Source: Larimichthys crocea (lineage: Eukaryota; Chordata; Actinopteri; Sciaenidae). From it: DNA of 64,000 bases. Shown here piece by piece: positions 11,116-22,199 of the stretch. Where the stretch lies: positions 3,980,890-4,044,889 of the forward strand of contig NC_040015.1 in the NCBI RefSeq assembly GCF_000972845.2, given 5' to 3'. The position numbers and the translations under genes were made by a program. Under the pieces are notes generated by a model. The model was not told the DNA's origin, made no database searches, and worked only from the letters and a program-made list of their open reading frames with translations. Every line of letters starts with the position of its first letter. The first letter of the stretch is position 1.

Positions 11116-11750
11116 CCGGTAAGCATTAACCCTGATAGTTGTTATGTCGCCTTCGTTGCATACTTTAATATTTAATATATTTCCCTCCGCTGCATACTGT
11201 AACCCCTTTTACCTCGATCTGGAGGATATCGCGGAGGTATTGCATACCTCTTCCCGTCAGGGCACTCTGTCACGCTTGACAGACCTAGCAACAGTAATTA
11301 AGGGGAGCGGGGCTCATTGAACGGGTCGATTACATGCACAAGGCCAGTTATGTAAGTTAGGAGATGATGTGATTTAGAGACTTTCAGGACAGCCAGTAGT
11401 TACTTTCCTTACTGAGGAGTTGGCAACGCTGACATGCTGCTAGCTTGGATCTAGACTCTCAGTCTTGTTTTAAAACAGCTTAACAGTGAACTCACCGGGA
11501 TTTTATGTCACAGCATGTGAACATAATATGATCGCTCTAAATTACAATGAAGTTGTCTCTCTTTTTACAGCTCAGAAAAAACTAAATACCTTAATGTCAA
11601 ATATATGCTGCTGACAATTAAGATAAACTTAAAAAAAGACAGAAAATATCAGTGAAAGAGGAACACTTTAAAACAGTAACGTACATTTTATAAAAAAGCA
11701 AATCAACACAAAATAAAAAATATATTTATTTAATTCGATCATCAAAAAAC
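11116..11750. other. No gene seen
   Basis: Possibly intronic or downstream sequence of the THAP remnant. AT-rich, with no supported exon and no transposon end that I could pair. Confidence 0.4.
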
Positions 11751-12168
11751 TACGACAGAGTATTAGGGCCACATTTAAATCAAAAAAATTGGGGGGAATT
11801 TGTTATGGATTAAAGTCGTTATTAAATATGGCAAGAATTAATTACGAGAATAAAGTCGTAAATATTCTCTCCTGTTGTTTTAGAGGAGGACAGTGCCGTG
11901 GAGCATTTCGTGGAATTGTACTTTAGCATAGGTTTCACAAACAAGGAGATACTTTTGGCACATCAGCATCACATAGTCATAAGTATCAGGACTTTAAAAA
12001 GAACTGTTGCACTCTCGCCTTTTGTCGTGTCGTTTAGACTTACTTCCGTTCAAAGTAGAACAACCTACCAATTACAACTTTATACTCCCCATATTTAATA
12101 ACGACATTAATCTCGTAATTATTTACAAAAAAATGTTTTATTTAAATGTGGCCTAATACTCCGTCGTA
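11751..12168. mobile_element. Small TIR element related to IS3EU/Ginger-like transposons
   Basis: The ends are inverted repeats of about 30 bp: 'tacgacagagtattagggcc' at the left and, on the minus strand, 'tacgacggagtattaggcca' at the right, followed by a shared 'acatttaaat'. The flanks share aaaaac (745-750 of the 11-kb block and 12169-12174), a possible 6-bp target-site duplication, which would fit IS3EU as I recall it. The 418 bp contain the start of an integrase-like ORF (see 11898-12098), so this is an internally deleted derivative. Confidence 0.65.
11898..12098 (+). pseudogene. N-terminal fragment of an integrase-core transposon protein
   Basis: The frame includes MEHFVELYFSIGFTNKEI and then HHIVISIRTLKRT. 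This resembles the N-terminus of fish proteins with a retroviral-type integrase core encoded by IS3EU/Ginger-like DNA transposons, which begin with a similar '-E-Y-F-GFSNKEIL' block and an 'ISIRTLKR' block. The similarity ends after the second block; the catalytic DDE core is absent. One or two codons seem to be missing between the blocks. It cannot encode an active enzyme. The identification is from memory of the family. Confidence 0.5.
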
Positions 12169-12284
12169 AAAAACAAACTATGTAATTATGAATAATAAGA
12201 GCACTTTATCAGGTTTGGGTGGACACTTTTGCAGCCCCATTTTTTGCTTTAGACACAAAAATCTGTGCAGCTTTAATGTTTGTG

Positions 12285-12995
12285 TAAAGGCAATTGAGAG
12301 ATTTCTTTCAAAAAACATTAAATGTGTTTAAAATAGTTGCTGAAAACATCTGAGAAGACTTTGAATGATATATTACTGAAATGTTGAGTAAGAGGTTTAA
12401 CAGTAACAGTTTTTCACCAGTTTTCAGTCCAGGATTTTGTGGGCGGTCCTAAAGGGTGTCTTGATGATGCACTAAGGCCACCCTGAGCATAATCCCCCTG
12501 CCTGCCTTACCCACAACAGTATAAAAGCCTTCAACGTGTTACCATCTGTGCTCCTCCGTATGCTGGTTATTATTCTTGCTTACACTCAGTTGCTAGATAG
12601 CTCTGCTTTCGACATAGTGCAAATGCATTTCCCCTGGATGAACAGCTTTATTTAAACTTCCCATACATGAAGAGAAGAAGAAGAAGTGGATTTATTTTTG
12701 AAAAAGATCTGAAGTTTATGTGTCAATAGTGGCAGCTCCCTGGGCTGCAGGTGGCGGTGAAGCAGAGAAACAGTTAAGCACAAAGTAACGATGGTATTCC
12801 ACACAGTGCATTGTTGACATATGAAGGCAGAAACACAGAGAAAAAACAGAGACAGAGACAGCCCAGAATTCAGCCCAATTTCATAAACTTGTAGATGTTT
12901 TTAATTATTCAAATTTGGCTGGGTGGTTAATAACACTTTCTTCTTTGGTCTGATAAACTCCGAACATATTTATTCTTACTTTACACAGACTTTAA
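12285..12995 (+). repeat. Repeat family B, copy 1
   Basis: Two blocks match 49121-49652 closely: 12285-12510 (includes 'cagtccaggattttgtgggc') and 12885-12995 (includes 'aatttggctgggtggt'). The section between is longer here (about 375 bp) than in copy 2 (about 195 bp). 'agtataaaagccttcaacg' at about 12519 looks like a TATA-like motif belonging to the repeat. No ORF. Confidence 0.8.
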
Positions 12996-13475
12996 AGATG
13001 ACTAAATGAAGCCATTGTCCTCTGTCTTCTCGGCTCTATTTTCTTTGACCTTCACTTCTGAACTCCATTGCACACGATAACAAGACTATTTTATCACATT
13101 GACTGTAAGCTGCCGCGAGTGCGTGCCTAAAATGTTAACTCCTGCATGTCACTGAATGAGTGAGAAATGTGTGTGTGTGTGTGTGGGGGCGCGTGGACTT
13201 GCTGTTATTGAGGAGGGAGTTGCTCGATCACTCTGTACAATCATATTGCACTCAGAGCTCATGCTTCATGACTAATTGCTCTGTAAATAACGGGAACCCA
13301 AACAGAGGCAGCTGGGAGTCTAGTGCGCTCATTAGGATGAGTGGCATCGCTGAGCGAGGCAACAAACACAACCTGTGATTACTCAAATCAAAACGTCTCT
13401 GCTCCAATCAGAACCAAACCACACCTCATTTACACGCTGACGTTTTTAAGGCGTGTGCGCCGTGTCAGCACAAGC
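12996..13475. other. No gene seen; includes a short (GT)n
   Basis: A (GT)8-like run is at 13169-13185. Positions 13200-13440 are repeat-free by eye and have no supported exon. Confidence 0.4.
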
Positions 13476-13664
13476 CAGGGCCGCCATCGTCACTATGCCA
13501 GTATTGCCACAGCAATACTACTTTTCATTGTGGTCCGTTGGGTCCGTCCGCTACCTTGCGCATCTGCTCAGCAGCACAGAGCGGGCAACTTCAAGACGCA
13601 GACATCACCCACGAACTCTAAGGTAAGACGACGTGCTAATTACCTTTTTCCAACAGTATTGCAA

Positions 13665-13748
13665 CAGTACATTTATATATAAATAGCTATGTTTGTCTGG
13701 ATTTCTCAGTACATTTATATATAAATAGCTATGTTTGTCTGGATTTCT
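13665..13748. repeat. Perfect 42-bp tandem duplication
   Basis: The unit starting 'cagtacatttatatataaat' occurs twice head to tail with no mismatch, within the decayed hAT element just after its first donor site. Confidence 0.95.
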
Positions 13749-14156
13749 AAACAAAGTCACATTGCTTGAAGTAATGTCAGTAAGTATAGGAGTCAGTATG
13801 CTGCTAGCAAATGTCGTTGCATTGATCTAGCGGACGATGTTGCATGCAACATGTTAACACAACAGCTAACTAAGCTCATGTAATGCTTACGAGCATAATT
13901 GGAACGTAAGATCGTCCTTAATTTCCTTCAGGATCAATTAAGTATCTGTACTCTAGTTTTAAACAAAACAATGCCAGAATAATAATCGGCATTAAATGGT
14001 TTGTGTGATATGGCAGCAGACAGTACCTAGCATTATGTGTTGGATTTATAACGTGTGAGTGTTTAAAGTTTATTAAGGCCTCTGCTGTAACTGTTAAGTC
14101 AGCCTATGTAAGTTGATGTTTTTTCATCCAGGCAGGAGGAGTTGCCTGTGTGCACC

Positions 14157-14203
14157 ATGGCAGGTGCACCTCGCAGAGGTACACTGTGGTCATTTTTCAG
14201 AAG
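14157..14203 (+). pseudogene. Start exon of hAT transposase remnant
   Basis: After an acceptor (ttttcatccag, ending 14131) the first ATG opens the frame MAGAPRRGTLWSFFR, ending at AGAAG|GTTAGT. Fish transposases of the ZMYM1-like hAT group often begin with a short basic stretch and a 'TL-SFF' motif, which this resembles. The intron that follows has been invaded by another repeat, and I cannot find the exon that should come next. Confidence 0.45.
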
Positions 14204-14219
14204 GTTAGTTTTGAGCAAA

Positions 14220-14610
14220 GATTACATTACATTACATTACATTACATTACATTACATTGCATTTAGCAGACGCTTTTATCCAAAGCGACTTACAGAGGAG
14301 GACATAAGCTGACAAAGGTGTAAAGGAGCACAGAGTAGTTGTTAGTTTTGTTAGTTTTGTTAGGCAGGGAAGCATTCTGGAAACAGAAAGGTTTTTACAA
14401 ATTTTTTAAAGGTAGAAAGGGATGTTGCTGTTCTAGTAGCCGTTGGTCATTCCACCATTTGGGGACGACCACAGAGAAGAGTTTAGAGTGACCTCGCTTT
14501 GCGAGAGGCGAGGGTACAACTAGACGGTTTGTATGAGCGGAGCGTAATGCCCTGGTCGGGACGTGAGCCTTTAGTAAGACGCTGAGATAGGCAGGGGCAG
14601 ATCCTGAGAA
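14220..14610 (+). repeat. Dispersed teleost repeat with (ATTAC)n head
   Basis: An (ATTAC)8-like run at 14220-14260 is followed by 'cagacgcttttatccaaagc' and 'gacttacagagg', a core I know from many teleost genomes. The downstream part (14400-14610, with 'cattccaccatttggggac' and 'cacagagaagag') continues the same dispersed element. Its class is not decided here. Confidence 0.7.
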
Positions 14611-15203
14611 GATATATGTCAGAGATGGAAAGTGATGTTGAACACATTCTTCTTAACTATGTAGTTGGTTAATTTGATTTATTTCATTATCAGTTAAATG
14701 TAACTAAAATTCATGAAGATGCAATTTGGTAGACGACCAAATGAAATTCATGAAGGGAGAGCTGGTCTTCAATGAGACAGAACACGTCAGTTATAGTTGT
14801 ACATAGTTGCATTTGTGTCTATTACAAACCTCCTCCCTCCTTAATGTCATTGTTGTTAAGACAACCATGTTTGCCAATATGTTTTAACCTGTTTTTATTT
14901 TCCCCAAACACAAAGACTGACAACAGTGTTGCTGCAGTAATTGATGCAGCAGATGCAACTAGGTTAGGGTTAAACACAGCACATCAGTCATGTTTGTTAC
15001 AGGTGGTATGTGACATTACAGTAAAGATACATTCATACATGTGTGGCTGCTGTATTGAATACAATGCAAGTGTACACAGGTGACCCCCCCTGTAAAATTC
15101 AGCAGAACCACAATACCGTAGCAGTTTATTTAGGGTCATACACCAGTGCTTTGCACATCACATCAACTGTTTATGTTCTTTTGCTGCTGTTCCAATTGGT
15201 AGT

Positions 15204-15601
15204 CAGTCACTTTGGAAGTGATGTAGACGGTGGGCGTTTAAAGAATCAGCTGAGGGTTCTTCTAGAATTGATGGATGGAAAAAAAAGCTACCGCAGTGAG
15301 AGACGTCATTCATGAACTCAAGGGTTTGAGTTTGGCAGGGAGGCTATATAGTGAAGTTCAGAAGCTCATACACTTGTATTTAGTTATACCAGCATCTTCT
15401 GCCACAGCAGAGAGATCATTCTCCAGCTTACGCTGCCTGAAGTCGTACCTTAGGTCCACAGTTTCTGCAGTGAGGTTGAACAGTATGGCTATCTTGAGCA
15501 CTCACAGTGACAAGTGTTGTGCCATCAACTTTAACGAGGTGGGGCACATCTTTAGCCTAATAAATCTGAATAGAAAGGCCACATTTGGTGCTTTTAAATG
15601 A
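15204..15601 (+). pseudogene. hAT transposase C-terminal (dimerisation) region, frameshifted
   Basis: After a possible acceptor (ccaattggtag) the frame reads SHFGSDVDGGRLKNQLRVL up to a run of eight A at about 15280. From there the matching frame is shifted by one and reads IPASSATAERSFSSLRCLKS followed by 'YLRSTVSAVRLNS'. The 'SSATAERSFS-LR-LK-YLR' block is the signature of the hAT C-terminal dimerisation domain, as in ZMYM1-like fish proteins. The frame stops at 15601 after a natural-looking C-terminus. The shift in the A-run may be a true mutation or a sequencing error, but upstream catalytic parts are missing anyway, so it is not functional. Confidence 0.85.
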
Positions 15602-16159
15602 CTTGAGCATTTTTGATAATTGGCCTTTTTACATTGCACACAAAGACTTCATTAAACTATAATAATCAGTTTGTACAACTGCAGGTTACAATAGCAAAAC
15701 TAAATGTATAAACATGTTTTAGAAAAAATCACTCATGCCTTTTCCGTTTAACAGGCCTTTCCTTCATCTATGATCAAACAGCTTTAAGTGACACAAAAAT
15801 CATATTTCTTAACTTCCCTGATTTAAGTTTTCAAACGTTTCTTGTATATATTGTCATCATATCAAATAACATGCATTAAATGTTTTGTTTTACACTTCAC
15901 ATTGTTTGTCTGACTTTTTTTTGTCAATTCAAGGTGATGGGATACATCTGCACCCAACTGTACTCTGTATAAAAAGGATTTATTGACTTGTTGCAGAATA
16001 ACTACTGTTGTCATTCTGAGTGAACTCATATTTAGTAATAATAAGTTACCATTCATCAACTTCCACTTGAAAAATATGCAAACGCCTGTGACAAACTCAA
16101 AATAATCCTTCAAATCAATGCAAAATACGTCGGGCTGGGGATTTCCACTAACATACACA

Positions 16160-16236
16160 CTATAAGTTGACTCAACTTAACTCAGTCAAAGCAACAAGAT
16201 CACTTGATTGAGTGATCAAATATTTTTTACAGTGTA
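16160..16236. repeat. Possible MITE end ('tttttacagtgta')
   Basis: The run 'tgatcaaatattttttacag' ending in 'tgta' resembles the terminus of a common teleost MITE, but I could not pair the other end. It lies inside the decayed hAT element. Confidence 0.3.
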
Positions 16237-16439
16237 AGAGTTTATAAAATGGTTACAACAATTTTAGTACCCAATTTTATGTTATCCCACTGCAAAACAA
16301 ACAGTAACAACCAAAGGTTTAAAAAAAAACTTCCTCCTTGAATACACACAATTATGTGGGTCATGCATAATTATGCTTCACGACAGGCCTGGGCAAGAAA
16401 TTGGGCAATACTACTTTTAAAATAGTGATGGCACCCCTG

Positions 16440-16574
16440 GCGCAAGCAAAACGCGGCCATTATAGTCAACGTATCAAAGCCCACCGGCTCCGCCATGGTC
16501 GTCCTAGAAGCGTCTCTCCGCTCAGCTCTGTGTGAAATACACGGCTGTTCTATTTTTGACGCTTGACGCGAGCA
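16440..16574. repeat. Repeat-like sequence flanking the hAT element
   Basis: GC-rich sequence with a short inverted repeat around 'gacgcgagcagctcgcgtc' at about 16567-16585. It looks like part of an older dispersed repeat that received the hAT insertion. Confidence 0.3.
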
Positions 16575-16860
16575 GCTCGCGTCATTTTACACAGAGCACC
16601 TTGAGCTGGCGGAAGCCAGACACAGAAAAAGCAAAGAGAAGCCGATGAATGTTCAAAATACAATACCCTGTGCAAATGGATTTGTGCAAACTTCCGGACG
16701 TAAAAACAGAAAAAAGTGACACTAATGAACTACGTAGCATATTTACACATGTGCAAGTAAACAAAGTCTAAAGGGAGAAACGCTTCTGAAACGCTCCCTG
16801 TGTTTGAAGACGAGCGCAGGGACGTGTGCAGTGGGGTTTAGGAGTAAGGAAGCAGATTGT
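16575..16860 (+). repeat. Repeat family C, copy 1
   Basis: It shares 'aactacgtagcatatttaca' and 'gaaacgctccctgtg' with 56270-56570, and the same blocks appear inverted at 20095-20300. No ORF. Class unknown. Confidence 0.7.
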
Positions 16861-17039
16861 AAATGCCTTCATTGCTCAGCTAAGTTTTATAAACTTAGTG
16901 TCGGAAGGATATTTACAGAAAATGGCAGAAATGTAGTATGATATAACATAACTGTGTTTTTAGTGTATGATCACATGAAAGTAATGTTTTTCCCATCAGA
17001 TTTTGTTAACTTGGTTAACTAACTCAGATTTGGCGTGTC

Positions 17040-17290
17040 TGGTCGAATCATTTCATCATTCTGGAGAATGGCTGCAGCCGTGCGTCGCAGAATCTGCTAC
17101 GTTGACATTTTTCTACAGCAGCCCACAAGAACACTGGCTGTAGATGTAGGGCCTTTTGTGTTTTTTGTGCATTTCGTGTCTACCATAGTTTCTCCTTTAT
17201 GCTGGGTGAGGTGAGGGGGGTGCAAACAACTACTACACCTCTCAATGCCACTAAATCCTACACACTGGTCAAGTAACTACAGATTCTTGG
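17040..17290 (+). repeat. Dispersed repeat fragment ('atgccactaaatcctacaca')
   Basis: The block 'aatgccactaaatcctacac' recurs as 'catgccactaaatcctagac' at 36118. The remainder resembles a widely dispersed teleost repeat known to me only by appearance. Confidence 0.45.
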
Positions 17291-17429
17291 AACATTTGTG
17301 GTTTAGATGATCATATTTAACTATGCATCAAGCTCAGTATATATAGTATATGTATTTTTTGGCATAAATTGCCAGTAGGACTCAGATTAGTAGGATTTAG
17401 AAGCTGGCACATGAAATAAACAAAGTGAG

Positions 17430-17449
17430 AACACACACACACACACACA
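17430..17449. repeat. Short (AC)n
   Basis: Ten AC units. The flank 'caggtagattatcagag' recurs at 27530 inside the hAT MITE there, so this is probably a repeat fragment. Confidence 0.8.
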
Positions 17450-18725
17450 GGTAGATTATCAGAGATTAGTCTGTGAATCCACCTGGTGCAGAAACGGACG
17501 CCCCCCACTGAAATGAATAGGAAAACCTCCATTTTTGCCAGTGCGCCTGTTCCTGTGTGAGTCCAGCCTAAAGCAGCAGTAAAGCTGAGGGGTTTAAAAA
17601 AAAAGAACCTCCCTCCTCCTCTTCCTCCTCTCACATACAGGATTGTTTCAGAACTTTTAGCGTCCTGAACCCTTCAGGGCGGCAGTTTAATAATCTCTCA
17701 TTCCTACACAGAGGGAACAGGCACACGAGTGGACACAACAAGCCTTGAGAGCTCTGTAATTCAGTTCACACTGAGGGAGGAAAAATGATTTTAAAGGTGG
17801 GGGGTAAGATGAAGAAGGTTTGAAGCATGTCACTCCTCACAGCGTGGTGCTTCTCATCTCGTGGTGTTATTTTCACTGTCAGCAGATGATTTGTTGCTTT
17901 CATGTCGGTGGTTTTTGTTGTTTTATAGTCACACTGATGCCACAATGAACAATTTGCACAAAAAAAAGATTTTTTTTAAATTGTTTTTTATTTTATTGTA
18001 TTGTCCAGGGGAGCAATGCTCTCTATTTAGGAACGTTCTGATCACATTCACACCTGACACTGTCCGGTACAACCACAGTCCCTGGAGCAGCTGAGGTTAG
18101 GGGCCTTGCTCAAGGGCACCTCAGTGGAGGTAATGTACCACTTTTCACCTTCCCCACCTGGTTTGTCCTGCGGGTATTAAACTGTACTGTTCCCTTTTGT
18201 TACTTTAGCTTTTTGCTGCAGAAATCACGTTTTTTCTTTTCGCCCACCATGATCCGGACTGTGATGGAGGTTGACTGGATGAAAAGTTTTTTTGCTCATG
18301 GTTTGAATTGTTGGGTTTCTGTAAATAATAGCAGAGTATGAGTGTCATGTGATAACATGAGGGTTTTTTTTTTTTTTAGGATTCGGGATATCAGGATTTG
18401 TGTGTTTGATTAAAATTGAATTTAAAAGAGTTAGACTACAGTAATTAGACTAACTTTCATACATATAGAGTCATTTTATCATTAATTTGGACTTTTACCT
18501 CCTCCACCAATTCCTGAGAAAAAAATATTTGGTTCTTTAGTTTCTAAATGTTCCACACTTACTTCACCAGCTTGTATAATATATAGTAACTTTGTCTGTT
18601 TGGTCAGATATCTGCTTATCACAAAATCAACTATTAATCAATTGATCTTCCTCATATGTTGCATATGATTGTATTTTGAATATCTGGGGTTTTGGGACAT
18701 TCATTGGAAAAAACAACATCTCAAT
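17450..18725. other. No gene seen; one repeat fragment at 18050-18145
   Basis: The only recognisable item is 'ggggccttgctcaagggcac' with its context (18050-18145), which belongs to the same dispersed family as the 'ttatccaaagcgactta' core at 14270. A T-run is at 18366-18379. Confidence 0.45.
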
Positions 18726-18966
18726 CCAGCCTAAGGCACACCTGTGCAATATTCATGCTGTCCAATCAGCATCTTGATATGCCACACTGTGAGGTGGGAT
18801 GGATTATCTTGGCAAAGGAGAAGTGCTCACTGTCACAGATTTACGAACAATATTTGAGAGAAATGCTTATTTTGTGTATATAGAAAATGTTTTAGATCTT
18901 TGAGTTCAGCTAATGAAAAGTGGGAGCAAAAACAAAAGTGTTGCGTTTATATTTTTGCTCAGTGTA
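18726..18966 (+). mobile_element. Tc1/mariner-type MITE, right part
   Basis: The sequence runs from 'ccagcctaaggcacacctgt' to 'gttgcgtttatatttttgct' and ends at cagtg followed by TA, the expected Tc1/mariner target dinucleotide. The left inverted repeat (start 'cactgagcaaaaatataaac') is not present, so the copy is 5'-truncated. From memory this is a common fish MITE. Confidence 0.75.
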
Positions 18967-20094
18967 TAATCAAAATAATGAGTCCAGCCTTGGATGAAAG
19001 CACTAAGACTGAAACATACAATAACTGAAAAGAGGCTAAAATGCTCTGTAGAACTGAAGAGGTGCTAATAAACCTCTATAATTTTGGCAACAGAAGACAG
19101 AATGTCCAAACCAGATAAAAATATAATATCATGAAAAATAAAAGAACATATTTCATGATGAAATATGAGCTGATTTAATTTCTTTAAAATATTAATACAC
19201 AGGTTTTAAGTGATCATCTCCAACATGAGTACTGAACCAGCTTTCACTAATGGACCAGACAGGACTGCCAAGCAGACATGACTTGGCCCTCAGGCTTTCT
19301 CCTCCCAGATGTCGGGTGTCATCCCCGCCTCTGAGCCCCCACAGTGGATCCCCCACAGGATGACAGGATCAACAGGATCCAGCAGCAGGAAGCTTTAGAG
19401 TCGAAATGTCTCAGACTCAGTCCTGATTTCCATTTAAGAGTAAACCACTCACACTATATGATTATCCATATACTCTCTCTGTACTGCTTGAGATGATTCA
19501 TGCATTGGTAATAAAAGAGGTCAGCGGTGTTTGGTGTGAGGAGCGTAAAGTCACAGCTTTCTGGTCTGTGTCAGACTTTTCATACCCAAACCACGTCCAT
19601 GCGACAGACGTAGCCCGTCTGTTCCTCTTCCTGTCCTGGTCACGCCCTCTGTGTCACGTTCTCTCTCCTCCATGTTTGTTTGTTCATGAAAACGTCCTTC
19701 CCGCAGCTACATCCGTGACACGTGATGTGCGTCACAGGGCAACACAACAAAATCAATGATAAATATGAAAGATAGACATTGTATGTGTTCCTATCACACA
19801 ACCCATGGATTGTATATGAGGTAAAAGAAGCGCCACTGTGTAACACCACGATGTTTTCCAAACAGAGTGAGACATCTCGCCTCTGGCTGATGGGGTCACG
19901 CCAGTTTCAGGAGTCACGTATCAATAATTTAAGCTCATCAACTTTATAGTTTTGAATCAGAACTTTCAGCATTTGGATGAAGTATCTAATGAGAAATATA
20001 ATAAATAATAAATTAAGAGGGCAAATGAAACTTCAGTCTGTCAGATTAAATGAACATTTAAGGAAACATAACTATGACCCCGAAACCCCACTGC
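18967..20094. other. No gene seen
   Basis: AT-rich, without supported exons or repeats that I can assign. Confidence 0.5.
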
Positions 20095-20300
20095 ACACGT
20101 CTCTGTCACGTCTCTGTCACGGATTTGCAGACTTTGTTTACTTGCTCAGATTTGGTCATTTTATTGGTTTATGTTTTTTCTAAATATGCTTCTACGTGTG
20201 TACATGCCACGTAGTTAATTAGTTTAGCTTTTGTCTGTTTTTAAGACGTATCATTGTGGCGATCACGGTGCACACACAACGTGCCGTGCCTGTGTGCAGT
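20095..20300 (-). repeat. Repeat family C, copy 2 (inverted)
   Basis: Read on the minus strand it has 'aaatctgagcaagtaaacaa' and 'gtagaagcat'-like blocks in the same order as 56270-56570. Confidence 0.6.
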
Positions 20301-21417
20301 GGAATATGGGGGTAAGATCCGTGTCGACAGACCTGATTTTAAAGGACCTGGATGAAAAAAAAAAACCTTTATTGAGACGTCCCTACTACAGCAGTTGGCA
20401 TTCTTAATGAATTCAAACTGAACTGTAAACTGAGCTGAAACTACTGATCTAACAGTCACAAGGCTTCCTGCAGTCAGAGTTTGACTGTTCTAAACAGCAG
20501 TAAAAACACAGCATCCAGTCTTCTCAGGTTAAATAAAGGTTAACATCCTCCAAACCACATTTCTGTGGCTCTTATGTCATCATGCTGTCAGCAGAGATGA
20601 ATTATCACCTCCACTCTCCAATAAACAGCTGACACTTTTGCTGTTGTAAACAATTTGATTCTCCTCAGCTCTGAAAGGCCCCCGTGCCCCCAAACACAAT
20701 GTCCCTGATAACAGCCCCCTCCAGACAGCCAGGTAGGAGAGCTCTGTTTATTAATTGATGACACAGCAGCCCAGCATCCTGTTTTGAGGCGTGTGTGAGC
20801 CTCTGTGGTCATTGTCTGGAAAACAATTCATGCAGAGAGTGGAAGGTGGAGTGATGAGGCTCGCCGCAGAGAGTCCAAACAAGCAGCCATTCACTGCAGC
20901 GTCAAAACAAGGTCATGTGGACGTAGCTCGTAACGCACCGTTCCCACGCAGAACAGAGGAGTCTGCAGCAGCGTGCCGAGCTGCAGAGCGCCCGGCCGCC
21001 CGGGGATGAATGATTTATCTGCTGAGGGAGAAACACACAGGCAGCTAATGGAGGTGGATGTACAGCTGCAGAGGATGGAGGGTGGAGGCGAGGCAGGCAG
21101 GCAGACAGACAGGCGAAAGAGAAACTCTCACTTTGTCTTCCTTTGTCGTGTGTGGCTAAGGCCAGACACATGATGCGCTCCTCTGTGAGAACAGATGACC
21201 TGGTGTGTGCATATGCTTTTGTGATATAATAATCTAAATAAATGCTGATTCTCCACCTAACATGTTGTCAAAGGGTTCAAATGCAAACAAACTGATTCAG
21301 ATATGAGTGTGAGTTCTGTTACTTTGAGCCACACTAGCAATGTAGCGTGTCTGTGGATAGAGACTACATGTTGGATAGATTACCATGACATTTAAACTGA
21401 GCACAGATATTTATGTT
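20301..21417. other. No gene seen; GC-richer block at 20880-21070
   Basis: Positions 20880-21070 are relatively rich in GC and CpG and repeat-free by eye. I found no splice-bounded frame. Regulatory function is possible but unsupported. Confidence 0.35.
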
Positions 21418-21505
21418 GACTGTCTAAAACCTGGACGTAGTCTCTGTGACGTCCCCCACAGACTGTCTAAAACCTGGACGTAGTCTCTGTGACGTTCCTC
21501 ACAGA
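21418..21505. repeat. 43-bp tandem duplication
   Basis: The unit 'gactgtctaaaacctggacg' and 23 further bases occurs twice; the copies differ at two or three bases in the 'cccccaca'/'ttcctcaca' end. The motif looks like the end of a dispersed repeat. Confidence 0.92.
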
Positions 21506-22199
21506 TTTCTGAAGAGTCATGAAGGTCAGTGCAGTGGCTAAGCTGACTAGCATGTCTGGGTAAAACTTGTGCTCAAAGCATTCTGGATTAATGGATATAT
21601 TTCTGATCAATATACAGCCTTTCAACCAATTCTGTTACATTACCTCCATCACGTTTGTCCACAGTGCCGCTTCAGCAGGGACATTAAGTGAAAAGAAAAT
21701 CACTGTGATGGACAAATCCAAGGAAAAACACATGTTTGAACCACACTGTTTGACTGACTGTGATCTCATGGAAATGTAGAGCAGGAACAGCAGTTAGCGC
21801 TTAGCAACAACAATAAAACAATGCAGTACTTATGGATAACCAGACTAACTGCACAGACACATGCAGCTGTGTGGTGCTGAGGTTTTCTAACCTTTGTTCT
21901 CAAGGGCGTCACTGACAGGATCGGCCATGAGTGATGGAGGGAGAACAGGGCAGCGGGGAGATGGAAGAGGAGGAGGGGAGGAGGGAGGATGGATGGAGGG
22001 AGTCAGCCAGGCCGGCGTGACCGACTCTGGGCAGTCGCACTGCAGCTCAATGAGCCAAGGCTTCTTGGATGAGCTTCCATCTGTTCACAACTCTGTCACC
22101 TATGATCATACACTGAACTGCAGAGGATTAAATGGACTTAATAGACTTGTACTATGAGACGCAGCACAGTGCTGAATTGTAGGTTAACAAACATTAGGG
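21506..22199. other. No gene seen
   Basis: A short purine-rich stretch is at 21930-22000. No supported exon. Confidence 0.45.

Larger units (their letters stand above)
13476..16439 (+). mobile_element. Decayed, once autonomous hAT transposon (about 3.0 kb)
   Basis: The left end is cagggccgccatcgtcacta and the right end, on the minus strand, is caggggtgccatcactattt; both are followed by a second shared stretch around 'agtattgcc'. Flanking 8-bp duplications are gcacaagc (13468-13475) and gcgcaagc (16440-16447), 7 of 8 identical. Inside are a probable 5' non-coding exon ending at AAG|GTAAGA (13621), a start exon (14157-14203) and a broken C-terminal transposase exon (15204-15601). Much of the transposase between them is missing. 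Other repeats have entered the element (14220-14610 and perhaps 15890-16236). Confidence 0.8.
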
